In this document: piece after piece, positions 1 to 10,870 of the stretch | How the letters are laid out: the number at the start of each line of letters is the position of its first letter | Position numbering within the stretch: the first letter of the stretch is position 1 | Program-made: the position numbers and the translations under genes | Source: Cercozoa sp. M6MM | Taxonomy: Eukaryota; Endomyxa: Ascetosporea | Direction: 5' to 3' (one strand) | Assembly: GCA_040357565.1 (NCBI GenBank) | Contig: JBDODJ010000092.1 | DNA: 43,144 bases | The notes under the pieces: model-generated | Seen by the model: the letters and a program-made list of their open reading frames with translations, nothing else | What the model was told of the DNA's origin: nothing | The model's database searches: none

Positions 1-19
1 ACACACACACACACACACA

Positions 20-71
<52 letters not shown>
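1..71. repeat. CA dinucleotide microsatellite at window edge
   Basis: Nearly pure CA tract with one AT interruption near position 25. It lies immediately upstream of the first visible coding piece, so it is probably the end of an intron of the partial gene that follows. The window also ends in a CA tract. Confidence 0.95.
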
Positions 72-72
<1 letters not shown>

Positions 73-306
73 CGATGGACACAAAAGGTACGAGCAGCAA
101 AGTATCGAGCGTCGTGATCGCTATTTGCGCAAGGCCATCTTCGGATCCAACGTTGTTGTCGGTGAGATCGAGTTCCGATATGCCCTAAACAGGTGCATTT
201 GAATACATATACATATATAACCACCGAAACACGGCGCACTCAAAGTAAGGTTGTGGCGGCTTACATCACATCCAAGAAGCGCCTGGTGAAGCGAAGACCC
301 ATCTAA
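1..306 (+). CDS. C-terminal end of an unrecognised protein (partial, 5' end outside window)
   Basis: Only the last roughly 50 codons are visible. An open stretch from about 105 to 191 reads RRDRYLRKAIFGSNVVVGEI and continues to YALN. It then joins, across an intron that starts at GTGCATTT and ends before the T at about 236, to a final exon reading KVVAAYITSKKRLVKRRPI with TAA at 304-306. The two pieces are in phase with this junction. The end is strongly basic. I do not recognise the family. The upstream part lies before or inside the CA repeat and outside the window. Confidence 0.5.
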
Positions 307-388
307 TTTCTTAGAGCGAAGGTTTAAGCGCTGGGACTGCTCGGATTCATCCTAAGAACACCGTCAAACATCAAACAAGACAATTAAC

Positions 389-618
389 ATGAGTGAACAC
401 GTACCTCGGAGTCACTGACGATGTCGTATTCTCCCATACGACGTTGCAGTCGAGAAATAATGAAGAGCTACGTTTCTTGGCGGATGTGTTCCTGTCCTTG
501 CCTGTGCAAAAGCTGCGCGCGGTGTCGCGTGATCACGTGTTGCGAGCGTCACAGGTTTTTATCAAGAGTGCGGCGGACTCTAAGACGTTTTCAGGCTGCA
601 CAGAGGTCTAAAACGTAA
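389..618 (+). CDS. Small unrecognised protein, about 46 codons after splicing
   Basis: ATG at 389 (MSEH) is followed by a candidate intron starting GTACCT and ending TTGCAG at about 449. The exon then reads SRNNEELRFLADVFLSLP and on to DHVLRASQ. A second candidate intron (GTTTTT to TTTCAG) leads to AAQRSKT and TAA at 616-618. Both introns keep phase and use the GTAC-type donor seen elsewhere in the window. The middle exon looks like a helical, leucine-rich segment. If the second intron is retained, the frame ends at 611 with a different tail. No family is recognised, and the gene could also be a first exon of something longer. It starts only 83 bases after the preceding stop. Confidence 0.4.
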
Positions 619-877
619 GTGCACTCACTAGCGCACGCTCACGCGTCCTCTGGCAACAAAACCCTGTCGAAATATGTTGAGGCTTTCTGGCGTGCCCATC
701 AACTGTGATTCTTACCCAGCAGCCAGTCAAAGGGAATGACCACTGGCATGTGCGTTTTTCGCAATCAAATTCAGCGACCGGACTCGAACTCCGGTTTTGC
801 ACTAGCTACGCAATAACTAACTCGCCTAAAATAGACTTTTGGTGGCAGCCACTGACATGTGATGGCATCGCATTGCA

Positions 878-2202
878 TTACTCGTCGTGCGCAGTGATGT
901 AGTTGAGCAAGTCGATGCTGAACGATAGCATAGCAGGTTGTATCGATAAATAGTGATCCCTCAGCTTGAACAAAAACGTACCGCGTCACGACGCCGCACA
1001 CAATCTTCTTGTCAACAATCTTGTTGTCATCGGCGAAGGTCTTCTGCGACGTCGTCACGAGGACGAAGTGGTTTCGCTCCTGCATGGGCAAACGTAGGCA
1101 GACGTGCAGAGGCGGAGCACATAAAGGCAAGAGTACGAGTAGGCGGGCGAGCTGGCCAAGCGGCGTCGAGAGCGACACCTCGGCGAAGCCCTTGTATAGG
1201 CACTTGCCCTGAACAGACACACCCAGATGAGTCCGAACTAAACGGAAGAATGAATGCGAAAGATACCACCGGCTCATCCTTGGTGAGCTTGCCAGCGACA
1301 AGACCAGCCGCCAGCTGACCTTCCGTCACGACACCAAGCACCTCACTGTCCTGCGCAAGCGAAAGGCACACTTACTCTCTAAAAAATCCTCTCCTTGAAG
1401 GAATCAAGGACGCAACGCACCTCACCAACGACCGGCAGCATGTCGAAGCCGTGAATCTTGAGCACGTCAATGGCCGCCGACACTGCACAGAGAAACCGAC
1501 ACCCTTATCTGGGATACCACACAGCACTGACGAGGCGGTACCCTTGAGCGAAGGCGAAGCCGTCACCGGCTGCGACACCGACAAGGCCGACACCTGCACA
1601 CAAACACATCTTCAACTGTGTCTTGAAACACACATGTGCCAGTCCAAACGTACCGGACGCGAGCTCCACCAGGCCGACATGTCAGGCGTCTCCTCTGCAC
1701 AAAGCAATTTGCGGGTTTCTCGCGTATGCGTGTTCTAGGTACCAGCAAGGAAGCCACGATCGCGCATCCTACGTAAACACACATACAAACACAGGCAGGT
1801 GCCCGACATAGTTTAACGACGACGCATAGTGTAATCTCACCAGTCGTCGTTGAGGAACTTGGTCATGTAGTTGCGCACAGAGTCCGGCAGCATCACCACA
1901 CAGCGCTGGCCCTCCTGTGCAAACATATCATGTCACACATGCGATGCAACACAAGACAGAGTCAGAGATACGCACCTTGAGCATCTCCTTGGCGCACTGC
2001 ACGGCGGCGTGCACGGCCGTACCCGACGAGCCACCACATAGCAGACCCTCCTCGCGAATGAGACGGCGCGACATCTGGAAACTGTCGACGTCGTTGCTCT
2101 TTACCTACACAGCAAGCGAGTTACAAACTGATAGTCAGACAGTATGATACATGGAACAACAAAACAGCAAGATGTAACTCGTAGGGAAGTGCAAGGTGCA
2201 AG

Positions 2203-2252
<50 letters not shown>

Positions 2253-2262
2253 NNNNNNNNNN

Positions 2263-2312
<50 letters not shown>

Positions 2313-2591
2313 GTGTGTGTGTGCGTGAGAGAGAGAGACAGGCATACCCACTTGTCAATAATGCTGCGGTCCAGCGAGTTCGGAATGAAGTCATAACCGA
2401 TGCCTGTACCAAATTGTGGACATGTATCGACCGAGGGACAGAGAGACAGCGAGGTCCAGGGTGTACCTTCAACCTGGTACGACGTGACGTCGCTATCGTT
2501 CAGCGGCTCCGGCTGAGCGAGAATCGAGCCCAGCGGGTCGACGCCCACCACCTACACATCCACACTCTTACATGTGCACATATGGACGAAT

Positions 2592-2632
<41 letters not shown>

Positions 2633-3238
2633 GCATGTGCACATGGACGGAGATATACAGGGAGAAAAGCGTACAATGAGGTCGGGATTCTTCTCCTTGA
2701 GCTTTTTGGCGATGCCCGTGATGGTGCCGCCCGTACCAGCACCGGCCACCAGCATGTCCTACCAGGGCAGTCGCATCATCAACAGTCTGACAGCAATGGT
2801 ATACAGTCAAGGTACGATCTTGCCACCACACTGCGCCCACAGCTCCTCGGCCGTACCGTCGTAGTGCGCCAGGGGGTTGCCCGGGTTGTTGTACTGCGCA
2901 ACCAACCAAAAACGCACATACCGTTGACACAGACCTGCACATCAACAGCGTACCTGGTCGAGAATGTGAGCGTTCTCAAGCTCCTTTTCGAGACGCAGGG
3001 CCACACCAATGTGCGACTCCGGCGAGTCGAAGGCGGCCTCCGTCTATACAGATCGAGACGTACAAGTAGCAGACACACAGACACACACAGGCACAAAGCA
3101 CAAACGTACAGGCGTGCGGATGATCTCGGCGCCAAGTGCCTTGAGCACGTCAACCTTCTCCTGCGACATCTTCTCCGGCAGCGTGATGATCATGCGGTAG
3201 CCGCGAAGCGCCGCCGTCAGCTGTGTCCACAACTTATG

Positions 3239-3288
<50 letters not shown>

Positions 3289-3298
3289 NNNNNNNNNN

Positions 3299-3346
<48 letters not shown>

Positions 3347-3941
3347 CTTAGAAAGCGAAAGTACGGCAAGACCAATGCCGGTGTTGCCCGAAGTCGGCTC
3401 AATGAGCGTGTCACCCGGCTTGATACGGCCGCTGCACCAACGTGCCAGTCAACCTCAACATTCAAACACAGAGTTGGTGGTACCTGGCCTCGGCATCAAG
3501 AAGCATGCGCTTGCCTGAAAATTGCATCAACATAGAAAATGTGCCTTTGCATTCGTAGGTTAGATACCAATGCGGTCCTTGACAGAACCGCCGGCATTGA
3601 AGAACTCGCATTTGGCGACAATCTCAGCCTTGACACCTACGAGGGCATAGAGATCCCATACCCATACATACATGCCGAGCGGCAGATCCGTACCCTCGGA
3701 CTGCGGGATGCGGTTCAGACGCACCAGCGGCGTGTAACCAACGTGGTCCAGGACGCTGTCCGAGATGCCAGCAACGGCACCACCAAAGCTGCAACACACA
3801 GTCGAGCAGTGAACAGAAGCAGTGAACAGAAGGCTCTTGAATTAGCCTGGAATCAGCCTGGCTTGCATAGTACCGCGCCATGTGCTCCTCAGAGCGCTTC
3901 TCAGCGCCCGAAAACTGCTCCGCCATCGGCCAGTTGCTCAT
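878..3941 (-). CDS. CBS: Cystathionine beta-synthase, with C-terminal CBS-domain (Bateman) region
   Basis: Pyridoxal-phosphate enzyme that condenses serine with homocysteine to cystathionine in transsulfuration. Read on the minus strand from ATG at 3941 (MSNWPMAEQ), exons carry: [26 protein letters not shown] with the PLP lysine (about 3560-3635); [12 protein letters not shown] (about 3375-3410); [20 protein letters not shown] (about 3120-3180); the phosphate-binding GTGGTITG loop (about 2700-2750); IGYDFIP (about 2380); LCGG (about 2040); and [17 protein letters not shown] (about 1850-1890). The last exons encode the CBS pair, including [18 protein letters not shown] and the end [10 protein letters not shown] with TAA at 878-880. 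Introns hold GA, TA and CA repeats and two 10-base gaps. The short N terminus lacks a visible heme-binding Cys/His extension. An upstream non-coding or coding exon cannot be excluded, because CTGTAG, a plausible acceptor, precedes the TTGATTGAC codons before the ATG. Confidence 0.93.
2206..2309. repeat. GA repeat with 10-base gap, in a CBS intron
   Basis: GA dinucleotide tract interrupted by N at 2253-2262. On the coding (minus) strand it is a TC tract, that is, pure pyrimidine. Its true length is unknown because of the gap. Confidence 0.95.
2594..2629. repeat. TA repeat in a CBS intron
   Basis: Pure TA dinucleotide tract between exons of the cystathionine beta-synthase gene. Confidence 0.95.
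3242..3345. repeat. CA repeat with 10-base gap, in a CBS intron
   Basis: CA on the plus strand, therefore TG in the sense of the minus-strand gene. N at 3289-3298. It lies between the SGNTG exon and the [10 protein letters not shown] exon, and the acceptor follows soon after the tract. Confidence 0.95.
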
Positions 3942-4761
3942 GTTCAGCGTTTCCGTGTCAATCAACTACAGAACACAAAACGCATCAACTTCGCATCGCA
4001 GCAACCCACAGAAAATGACAAGCGAACAAATAACAAAACAAAAAGTCGCACAACTCAAGCCCAGCCCGCGCAGCGTGTGGGCACGCAAACAGCACAGCTA
4101 TTTCACCTACCTACTGCACAGTGGGTTGAAGTGTGCGTTTCGACTGCAGCACCTGGCAGGAGCAGTGTAGCCACTCGTCACAACGATATAGACTAAAGAT
4201 GATCGACTCGTTTGATTGTACGGAGGGCGAGCCAATAAGCTAATATCGACAATTGTGCAAGGAAAACCCGTAATAAACGTCAATGTAGATTTTAAAAAAT
4301 TTTTGAAAATTTGCGTCCCCAAAACCTCTAATCATTATCTTAACCAGCGCTGGGAAACTTCGGAGGAAACCAGCTACAATATAGTTCGATTGGTCTTTCC
4401 TCGGTACCCAAGTCAGACGAACGATTTTCAGTATCGCTACCAGCCTCCAACAAGGTTTCCCTGGCTTCACCCTGCTCAAGCAGGAGTTCACCATCTATAC
4501 AAAGTCGTTTTGCAAAAATGCATTCAAAGAAAGTGCGCAAAGGAGTAGGCAGGAGCGAGGTCAACTTCAAGGTCCTGTCATTGTCATTGTCATTTTCATA
4601 GCTCAGTTTCGGAGTAAAAATTTATGTCCAAAATAACCTGGCGTTGCGAAAATATATGATATCACGGCGGTAGAGAACTCGAACACAAAAAAATGTTTTG
4701 CTGCTAAGGGGTAGTGGTCGGTGTCATCCGATCGCACGCTGCCCGAAGTGGTGTTTGTTTA
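3942..4761. other. Intergenic stretch, 5' of the CBS gene; no gene recognised
   Basis: About 820 bases upstream of the cystathionine beta-synthase start. It is more AT-rich than the flanking exons, for example around 4270-4310 and 4610-4650. Several overlapping open frames on both strands between 4216 and 4548 have no recognisable domain and no phased intron structure. A short TGTCAT run lies near 4577-4595. The CBS promoter should lie at its low-coordinate end. Confidence 0.6.
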
Positions 4762-5099
4762 CTATCCAACCGAAACGTGGCCATTGCGCCACGGGCCGCA
4801 GATGACGTAGCCATCAAGGAACCGATACAGCCCATGCATACGTGGTTTAGCGCAAGCGTACATATTCTCATGCTGCTCGTCGCGTGGCAGAACAAGCTGT
4901 CGCTCCAGCTCTTTGAGCGAGCTGGCGATTTGCACTTGCGAACGCGCGTCTGGGCCACGCTGCTCGAATCGAAAAAGCTTGAACCCACGCCACGCCTGTG
5001 AAAGGACGGCGTGCCTTGCATCGAGCTGAACAAACTTTAAATCAGGATGAGTGTTGTACAGAAAAAATCGTCGCGGAAAACACAACACCCAGATTTCAA
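4762..5099 (-). CDS. Doubtful small gene; reading frame without recognised domain
   Basis: A minus-strand frame contains ARHAVLSQAWRGF, then SSLKELERQLVLP, then GLYRFLDGYVICGPWRNG, and ends with a stop at 4762. Its composition (charged helices, aromatic residues) looks protein-like. No in-frame ATG is seen at its upstream end, so a spliced upstream start, perhaps with the acceptor ATTTAAAG near 5040, would be needed. A second minus frame starting with ATG at 5033 or 5018 overlaps it and looks less protein-like. I cannot assign a function. Confidence 0.3.
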
Positions 5100-5185
5100 T
5101 GAGCGCCGGTTATGGTTGTATAAAAACTTATTTCTACTGTATTGTCGATTTCCCGGTCCTGTAAGCTGCTGTGGGTGTGTGCACG

Positions 5186-8100
5186 ATGTCTGATTTCGAC
5201 TCGCTGCTGCGTCTCTACGCGCGGAAGCGTCCGCGCGGCGAAGTCGAACCGTCCGAGGTCGCCTACAGCGAAAGCGAAGAGGAAGGGGAAGGAGAAGTAG
5301 CCATTAATGAAGCTGGTGTCAAAGAAGATGGCGAAAAGCATGAAGAGGACGAAGAGGACAAGGACGAAGAGGACGAGGACGAAGAGGACGAAGAGGACAG
5401 AGACGAAGATGGTATCTTCGTCACCAAGTTTTCTCCTTGGATTGGCTTCACTTTTTGTGGGTTTAGACATCACCGTTAATGGTGACGAAGATGTCGTGCA
5501 TCTGCCGTTCAAGGACGGACAGGTCACGGACGCCGAAGTGTCGCAGCTCATGAGTCTGGATCGGCTTTCCTTCGCCTTGCTGTCTCCTGTATCTTCACCT
5601 CAGCTGCGCTCCCCTCCATCTTACGTTGTGTGCAATTCAGGATAAACAAGAGTTGGCATCTGAGGTGCACAAACTGAAGGATGAGGATCAAATGTCAACA
5701 CTCATGCAGTGGAGTGATCCACTTGGTCGCACGGTGCGTGTTCTTTCGTTGTGTGCTTTCTTGAGTGAGTGATGTGTCTCTGCACTTCTTGACGCAGGAG
5801 CTGCCGTCGCTCAAGACACAGGTGTCGACACCGCGTCGACTGCTGCTGCAATGGCGTGCCGCACACAAGAAGGTGCACTCACACAGTCCTCCTGTCGCTC
5901 ATGACATGATATCTATGTATTTATACATTGTGTGCAGGAACTTTCGAAAACCCGCCGAAAGCGTCGAAAGCTGGGCCTTGTTACTGAGGTACCCTGTTCT
6001 ATCTGTATAGGCGGTGTGGTGGTAGGCGGTATGGTGGTATAGGCGGTGTGGTGGAACGCTTGATTATGTCCAGGAACCCGATTCTGAGAACGCACTGACG
6101 TCAAGTGACCTGCCGCATCATGTGCAGCGCGTGTGCATGCCGCTGCTGGGAAGCACATACGCCGATCTGCACATGCCTTGTCGACAGGTATCGTCGCGTG
6201 TTGAGTACCAGATCGTTGTCTGTGTCTACTTTGCTTTGCGTAGCTCAAACACGCCAGTGCTCTGCGTCGCGTGTGCGCGCTGCACGCGCTGCGCATCTGT
6301 CTTTTCTCGCAGCAGCAGGTCGCTCGCAACACACGCAAAATCAAGCGGTAACTTTCTGTTGCTGTCTCTTCTCCTTGTTGGGCACACGTGTGTGGTTGTA
6401 GCTGGCACCGACGCGCCAACGAGTTGCGCAGTGAAATCAAAGAGCAGCAACTTAAACTGCTCAATGAGGTACCCCGTCTTTTTTCTCGTTCTCCTTTCTC
6501 CCTTTCTCTTTCTCGTTTCCTTCATTTCGTGGTCTCGGCAGAAGAAACTCAGCAAGAAAAAGCGCAAAGAGGCCATTCGCGACATTGACCGTGACATTGA
6601 AATCAAGGTACGACAACGGTGCTTACATTGTTTGCATTATCACGGTGTGTCCTAGGTGTACGAGAAATTCGGCGATGAGCCCGATTTGCGAGACCAAGGT
6701 TTCACTCGTGCCAAAGTGTTGTTCGTAGTGCCGTTCCGCTCGCAGGTATACACGACTCAACTCTTGTGCCTGAAATATCAGGGAGTAGGTGTATGGGCCA
6801 TCAGGCACGCGAAGTGGTCGACACGCTGCTGCAGCTGCTTCCGGAGAGCGCGACCGCTGTCGTACACAACCGCAAGCGACTGCAGGACGAGTTCGACTTG
6901 GAGCCGACGCCTTCCTTCCTAAAACGCTCCTCTGACTACCAACAGGTTAGTTGTGTTTATTTATGTGTGTGCTATGTCGCGTGTGTGTGTGTCTGTGTGC
7001 GTGTGTGCGTGTGTGCGTGTGTGCGTGCGTGTGTATGTCTGTGTGTATGTGTCTGTCTGTGTGTGTGCAGGTTTTTGGACCGAATGCTGACGACGCATTC
7101 CAAGTCGGCATCAAGATTGGCAAGAAGCAAGTGCGTTTGTTCGCGAACCTGCGCAACAGCGACATCATTGTGGCGTCGCCTCTCGGTCTGCGTACCATCA
7201 TTGGGCATGAGATGTACTTTGGCACACATGTTTGATGAGTGCGTTGCGTACCGCAGTTTTTGTACTCTTGCTGTGTCAGGGAGGACGAGCGTGACATTGA
7301 CTTTTTGTCGTCGGTGGAGCTGCTCGTTATGGACAGCGTAGACACGCTGGAGATGCAGAATCCCGAGCACCTCAACACACTGCTTAGTGCGCTGAACAAG
7401 CAGCCGTTCCACCTGCAGGACACGGACTTTGCTCGCGTCAGACAGTGGCAGCTGGCCGGTGACAATGATCGGCGGGTGCATCGACAAACTGTGTGGCTGT
7501 CGAGGTACGATTCGCCTCTGCAGCGTCGTTTGCGCGCGCAGTACTGCCGTAATTTTCGCGGCACTGTACTCCTTCGACAGACGTACAAGGGCGTGCTGCA
7601 TGTACACACACACACATACACACACACACACACACGCATACATACACAGGCCTTTTGTACGTATAGAGATGCATTCCGCAAGTGCGTTATCTTGCAATGC
7701 GCGCACCGAGGGGTACTTATCCTTGTACCAGTGTGGCCCGGCGTTGACACGTGTACCTGTATCAGGCGAACTGAGCAAGGCTCATGAGATGCGGTACGAC
7801 TTTTTCCTGCGTGAGTGCTGGCCGCGAGTAGCCCTCACGAAGCACACCGTCGTCGTCGTTCCCGACTACTGCGATTTTGTAAGTCTCGGTTCTGCCGTAT
7901 GTCTGTTGTGTCAGTCGGTCAGCATCTTTGATGGGACGCAGGTGCGCCTGAGAAGTCACCTGTCATCCGAGAAGAGTAACGCCGTGTTTGTCAGCGAGTA
8001 CGCCGATCAGGTACAGACTCTGCACTCATTACTTGGTTTGAATTAACTTTGTGTCTGCATCACAGTCAACGGTGTCGCGTGCGCAACAATTCCTGTCTTC

Positions 8101-8500
8101 CGGACAACGCGACGTTGTCTTTGTGACCGAGCGGTACCCCTGTGTGCTGCGTGTTTTCTTCTGCATTGATGACACCCTTGTGTGTTGGCAGCGCTCACTT
8201 CTTCCGTCGTAACAACTGGCGTGGCATGCGTCATTTGGTACATTAATACTCTGATGACATGATTATCGTTCTGTTCTTTTTCATGACGCGTGTCAGGTTT
8301 TCTACGCGCCACCGGCAGCACCGACGACCTTCCTGCAGCTGGTCAACCAAATCGCCTCCGCTTCGCAGGACGTTGCCGATGAGGCCTTTGTCATGCTGTG
8401 CTTCGATCGCTTTCAGCGCGCCGAGATGCAACGCATCGTTGGCTGCACACGCGCTCGCACTCTCATGCTGGCCGCTAAGGACACGCACACGTTCTGCTAG
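5186..8500 (+). CDS. UTP25: UTP25 (digestive-organ-expansion-factor family), SSU processome component
   Basis: Nucleolar protein of the small-subunit processome needed for 18S rRNA maturation. It is related to DEAD-box helicases but lacks a working ATP-binding loop. ATG at 5186 gives MSDFDSLLRLYARK, then a long Glu/Asp-rich segment (about 5260-5410). Spliced exons follow with VQRVCMPLLGSTYADL (about 6120), the ALRRVCALHALRI segment (about 6260), a lysine-rich insert (about 6540-6605), LRDQGFTRAKVLFVVPFRS (about 6688-6745), IIVASPLGLRTIIG (about 7165-7205), DIDFLSSVELLVMDSVD (about 7296-7345), VVVVPDYCDF (about 7850-7876), AHFFRRNNWRGMRH (about 8192-8235) and MLCFDRFQRAEMQRIVG (about 8393-8443). 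The stop is TAG at 8498-8500. Order and spacing match the family along its length. Introns include a TG tract ending directly in the acceptor (7069) and a CA tract (7602-7651). Confidence 0.92.
6964..7071. repeat. TG-rich intron tract in UTP25
   Basis: Imperfect TG/TGCG tract filling an intron. The tract runs straight into the acceptor CAG, after which the exon VFGPNADDAF begins. Confidence 0.9.
7602..7651. repeat. CA-rich intron tract in UTP25
   Basis: CA/CATA tract inside a UTP25 intron, in CA orientation on the sense strand. This is opposite to most intronic tracts in the window. Confidence 0.9.
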
Positions 8501-8626
8501 TTTTTCCCTTTCTGTCACCGGATATCGATATCGATCGCGCCGTCCGCCGTGTACCACACAGCATACAGACAGTTGGCTGGTCCCATCCTCTATGCGCGTG
8601 TGACTCACCCCAGGATCGGTACAGGG

Positions 8627-8671
8627 AACGATATTGTTGGTTTCTTCGTGGACTGAACTGACCAACTACTG
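8627..8671. repeat. Dispersed repeat, copy 1
   Basis: AACGATATTGTTGGTTTCTT followed by GTGGACTGAACTGACCAACT. Nearly the same sequence occurs at 22722-22766 with a handful of substitutions, and a weaker version at 32469-32505. It could be the terminal part of a mobile element or a regulatory module; no coding capacity is seen. Confidence 0.6.
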
Positions 8672-8678
8672 TACAGTA
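8667..8678. promoter_or_regulatory. Perfect palindrome TACTGTACAGTA upstream of the CDCA7-like gene
   Basis: Twelve-base perfect inverted repeat, 528 bases before the CDCA7-like ATG. Related palindromes lie at 12439, 14240, 24750 and 30354, all in intergenic DNA. A role as a binding site for a dimeric factor is inferred only. Confidence 0.4.
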
Positions 8679-9205
8679 TTTTGCATTTTGTGAGGTGGCT
8701 ACAAAACTGAAGAAAAAAACTGCGGAATTTGCCCCAGCCAAAAAGTTGTTTGTTCCCCCTGGTGTATTGTATTCGTTGAGTTGAGGCGCTTGAAACGCCC
8801 GGTAAGCTCTTTGGCATTTTTGCTGTTTTGGGAGGTTTTTTGCCTGGCTGTGTTGGGAGTTGCTGATCCGTTGAGTTCGCGTATGCTGTGTTGGCAGAGT
8901 CAAAAGATGCAGTACTAAACGTCGCAAGACGCCGGAACGAGAGCCTACACGACAAGCGACCATCGATCTTTTTGATCGAGTTTCGTGACCCCCCAACCAT
9001 GACGATGCTTTGTTAAACAGCGCATCCTCACTGACGGCCATGTGCCCAGTCCCCACTTCCCACCCTACAATGACACGATGAAAACGTTACCTTACGGTCC
9101 GAATTGACCGCCCTACCCGAAAAAGCGATAACGCCCCACAAAAGAAACCTCACAAAGAAAGAGACATTCACAAAGCAAAGCAACAACATTAACGTCAACA
9201 CCAAG

Positions 9206-10572
9206 ATGAGTTCCCCTGTGTTGGTGGCCGCCCCAAGCTGGCGCGCCTTGTCGCCGCTGTTGGGCGCGGCGATGGAGTCGCTCTCTCCACTCTTCCCGGG
9301 CGCGACGCCGCCGTTGCCGAGCAAGACGGTGATGCACAAGCTGACGCCTCCGCGCTTCGAGATGCACGCGTTCGAGACGTCGATCCCGACTTTCAGTCTT
9401 GACGCCTCCCCTTCTGCCGGTGCCGCCGACGTCGAGCTCGATGTCGACATCCAGCTTGACGAGAACGGCATGCCGGTGTCGGGTCGCATCTCGCCGCGCT
9501 TCACACCCAAGGTGCCCTCTTTTCTTTTCTCGCTCACTGGCCCTGACCTTTTTGCTGAATGCCTTGGCATGTAGACTGCAAACACCATTGTGCCCGTGGT
9601 GTTCTCGTTCGACTTTGAACCCAAAAAGCCCGCGAAGGAGGTCGCCAAGTTGCGTTCCTTCACTCGTTCGCTGGCCGCACCTGCTGCGACTTCTAGCGGC
9701 ATTGCCCCTGGACCACTCTGCGAGACAGACGAGAGCGACACGGAGCCGCCCTGCAAGCGCGCCAAGCACGCACATTCGCATGTCGAGCCCGATCCACCCA
9801 CCGCCTGTGTCAACTTCGGCACGTGTGTGCCACACAACACCGTGGCGTGCGCGGAGGCCGAGGCCCGTGAGCGCGCGGCTGCCTTCTGGCAGATGCACGA
9901 GTCGCGCTCTCGTCGCGACACCGTCCTTGGCTCGCTCGTGCGAGAACGACAGCTGCGCGACACCGTGCGTTGTCATGTGGTGTGCTTCAGGGCGAGTGCG
10001 TTCTTTAATCTTGATCGCATGTGCAGGAGCAGCAGCGTCTGGCGGACATGTGCGCATCGGCTATGCCGGTAGCGGTCCAGCGTGCTGCTGGTCCAGCGCT
10101 GCCCAAGAAGCGCGCGCGTTGCACTGCTAGGAGCGCCAAGGCGAAGGCGACCCGCATGACGGCCGCGCCCGCTGCAATGTCGTCGCGCTGCAACCCTTCG
10201 ATCGCCAATTTGCGCAAGAAGGCTGTGCGAAAGTCGTGTCACCAGGTATTAGCGCAAACACAGTCATACCACTCGTCGTTAGTCCTGCCTGCTGTCACCT
10301 TTTGTTTGTCTCAGTGCAAGTCGAGTCGCGCCTTACATGAGCTCTCGTTCTGCGCGACGCATCCAAACATTCTCAACCACCCAGTGGAGCCTCGTCGCTG
10401 CCGCAAGCAGGTGTGCGACAAGTGCTTGTCCAAGTTCTACCGCGAGAGTCCTGCGCAATGCGCCGACTGGGTGTGCCCGGCCTGCCGTGGCATCTGCAGT
10501 TGTGCGGCCTGCAAGCGACAGCGTCATCTCGCGACAGACACCTCGCACGACTGCGATGGCACGCCAATCTGA
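9206..10572 (+). CDS. CDCA7-type zf-4CXXC_R1 zinc-finger protein
   Basis: ATG at 9206 gives MSSPVLVAAPSWRALSPLL. Three introns (after ISPRFTPK; after RERQLRDT; after AVRKSCHQ) join long open exons, and the stop is TGA at 10570-10572. The N-terminal two thirds are low in known domains but include a basic, alanine-rich segment (about 10090-10230). The last exon completes a cysteine-rich domain: CHQCK, later RRCRKQVCDKCLSKFY, WVCPACRGICSCAACK and a final DCDG. The CRGIC(N/S)C signature identifies the zf-4CXXC_R1 domain of CDCA7 and of some JmjC proteins. In animals and plants CDCA7 partners the HELLS/DDM1 remodeller in DNA methylation maintenance. The C-terminal TG motif typical of canonical CDCA7 is not clear here, so a sister family is possible. 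Confidence 0.82.
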
Positions 10573-10870
10573 CCTCCATCCATCCCATTCCATTCACACA
10601 AAGCAAAACACTCAAACCAACAAACACCAACGTCAAGCGACCGCAAACGAAACCGTGCACACCGTGCGCACGACAGGAACGGCATGATCATACCTAAACT
10701 AGGGACGCTAGACCCATATTTCTTTAAGAACTATTAAAAAGCAAAATGCTTGCCGTTGTTTCGTCTTATAGAGTTCTTTTTCAGTTGTGGCATCCTCAGA
10801 CTTGCTGATCGTCGTGGTATTCAAAGACGCCGCAAGCGAAATGATTGACCGGCTGAGGGAGATCGGAAAG
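10573..10870. other. Convergent intergenic stretch
   Basis: About 300 bases between the stop of the CDCA7-like gene and the stop of the following minus-strand gene. It should contain both 3' ends. No other feature is evident. Confidence 0.6.

Larger units (their letters stand above)
8501..9205. other. Intergenic stretch between UTP25 and the CDCA7-like gene
   Basis: About 700 bases. It holds one copy of a dispersed 45-base sequence (8627-8671) and a perfect 12-base palindrome TACTGTACAGTA (8667-8678). A minus-strand open frame (8605-9000) has no recognisable domain and covers the dispersed repeat, so I do not call it a gene. Confidence 0.6.

Noticed and set aside
2144..3535. A 463-codon plus-strand open frame across the CBS gene, with Arg-Glu and Thr-His repeats
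   Set aside because: It reads through GA and CA microsatellites and N gaps on the strand opposite to well-supported cystathionine beta-synthase exons.
4714..5001. Plus-strand 95-codon frame starting MVGVIRSHAARSG
   Set aside because: It is antisense to a more protein-like minus frame and shows no family features; neither is secure, and only the minus one is listed, at low confidence.
6120..6610. Idea that UTP25 is fused to a UTP14-like segment because of the basic helical stretch
   Set aside because: The QRVCMPLLGSTYADL to ALRRVCALHALRI part lines up with the normal UTP25 region before RDQGFTR; only a lysine-rich insert is extra.
8605..9000. Minus-strand 131-codon frame between UTP25 and the CDCA7-like gene
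   Set aside because: No domain and no phased introns; it overlaps a sequence found at another locus (the dispersed repeat).
9028..10130. Long minus-strand and alternative plus-strand frames over the CDCA7-like gene
   Set aside because: They are Arg/Ser-rich shadows of GC-rich coding exons; only the plus frame from 9206 leads to the zinc-finger domain.
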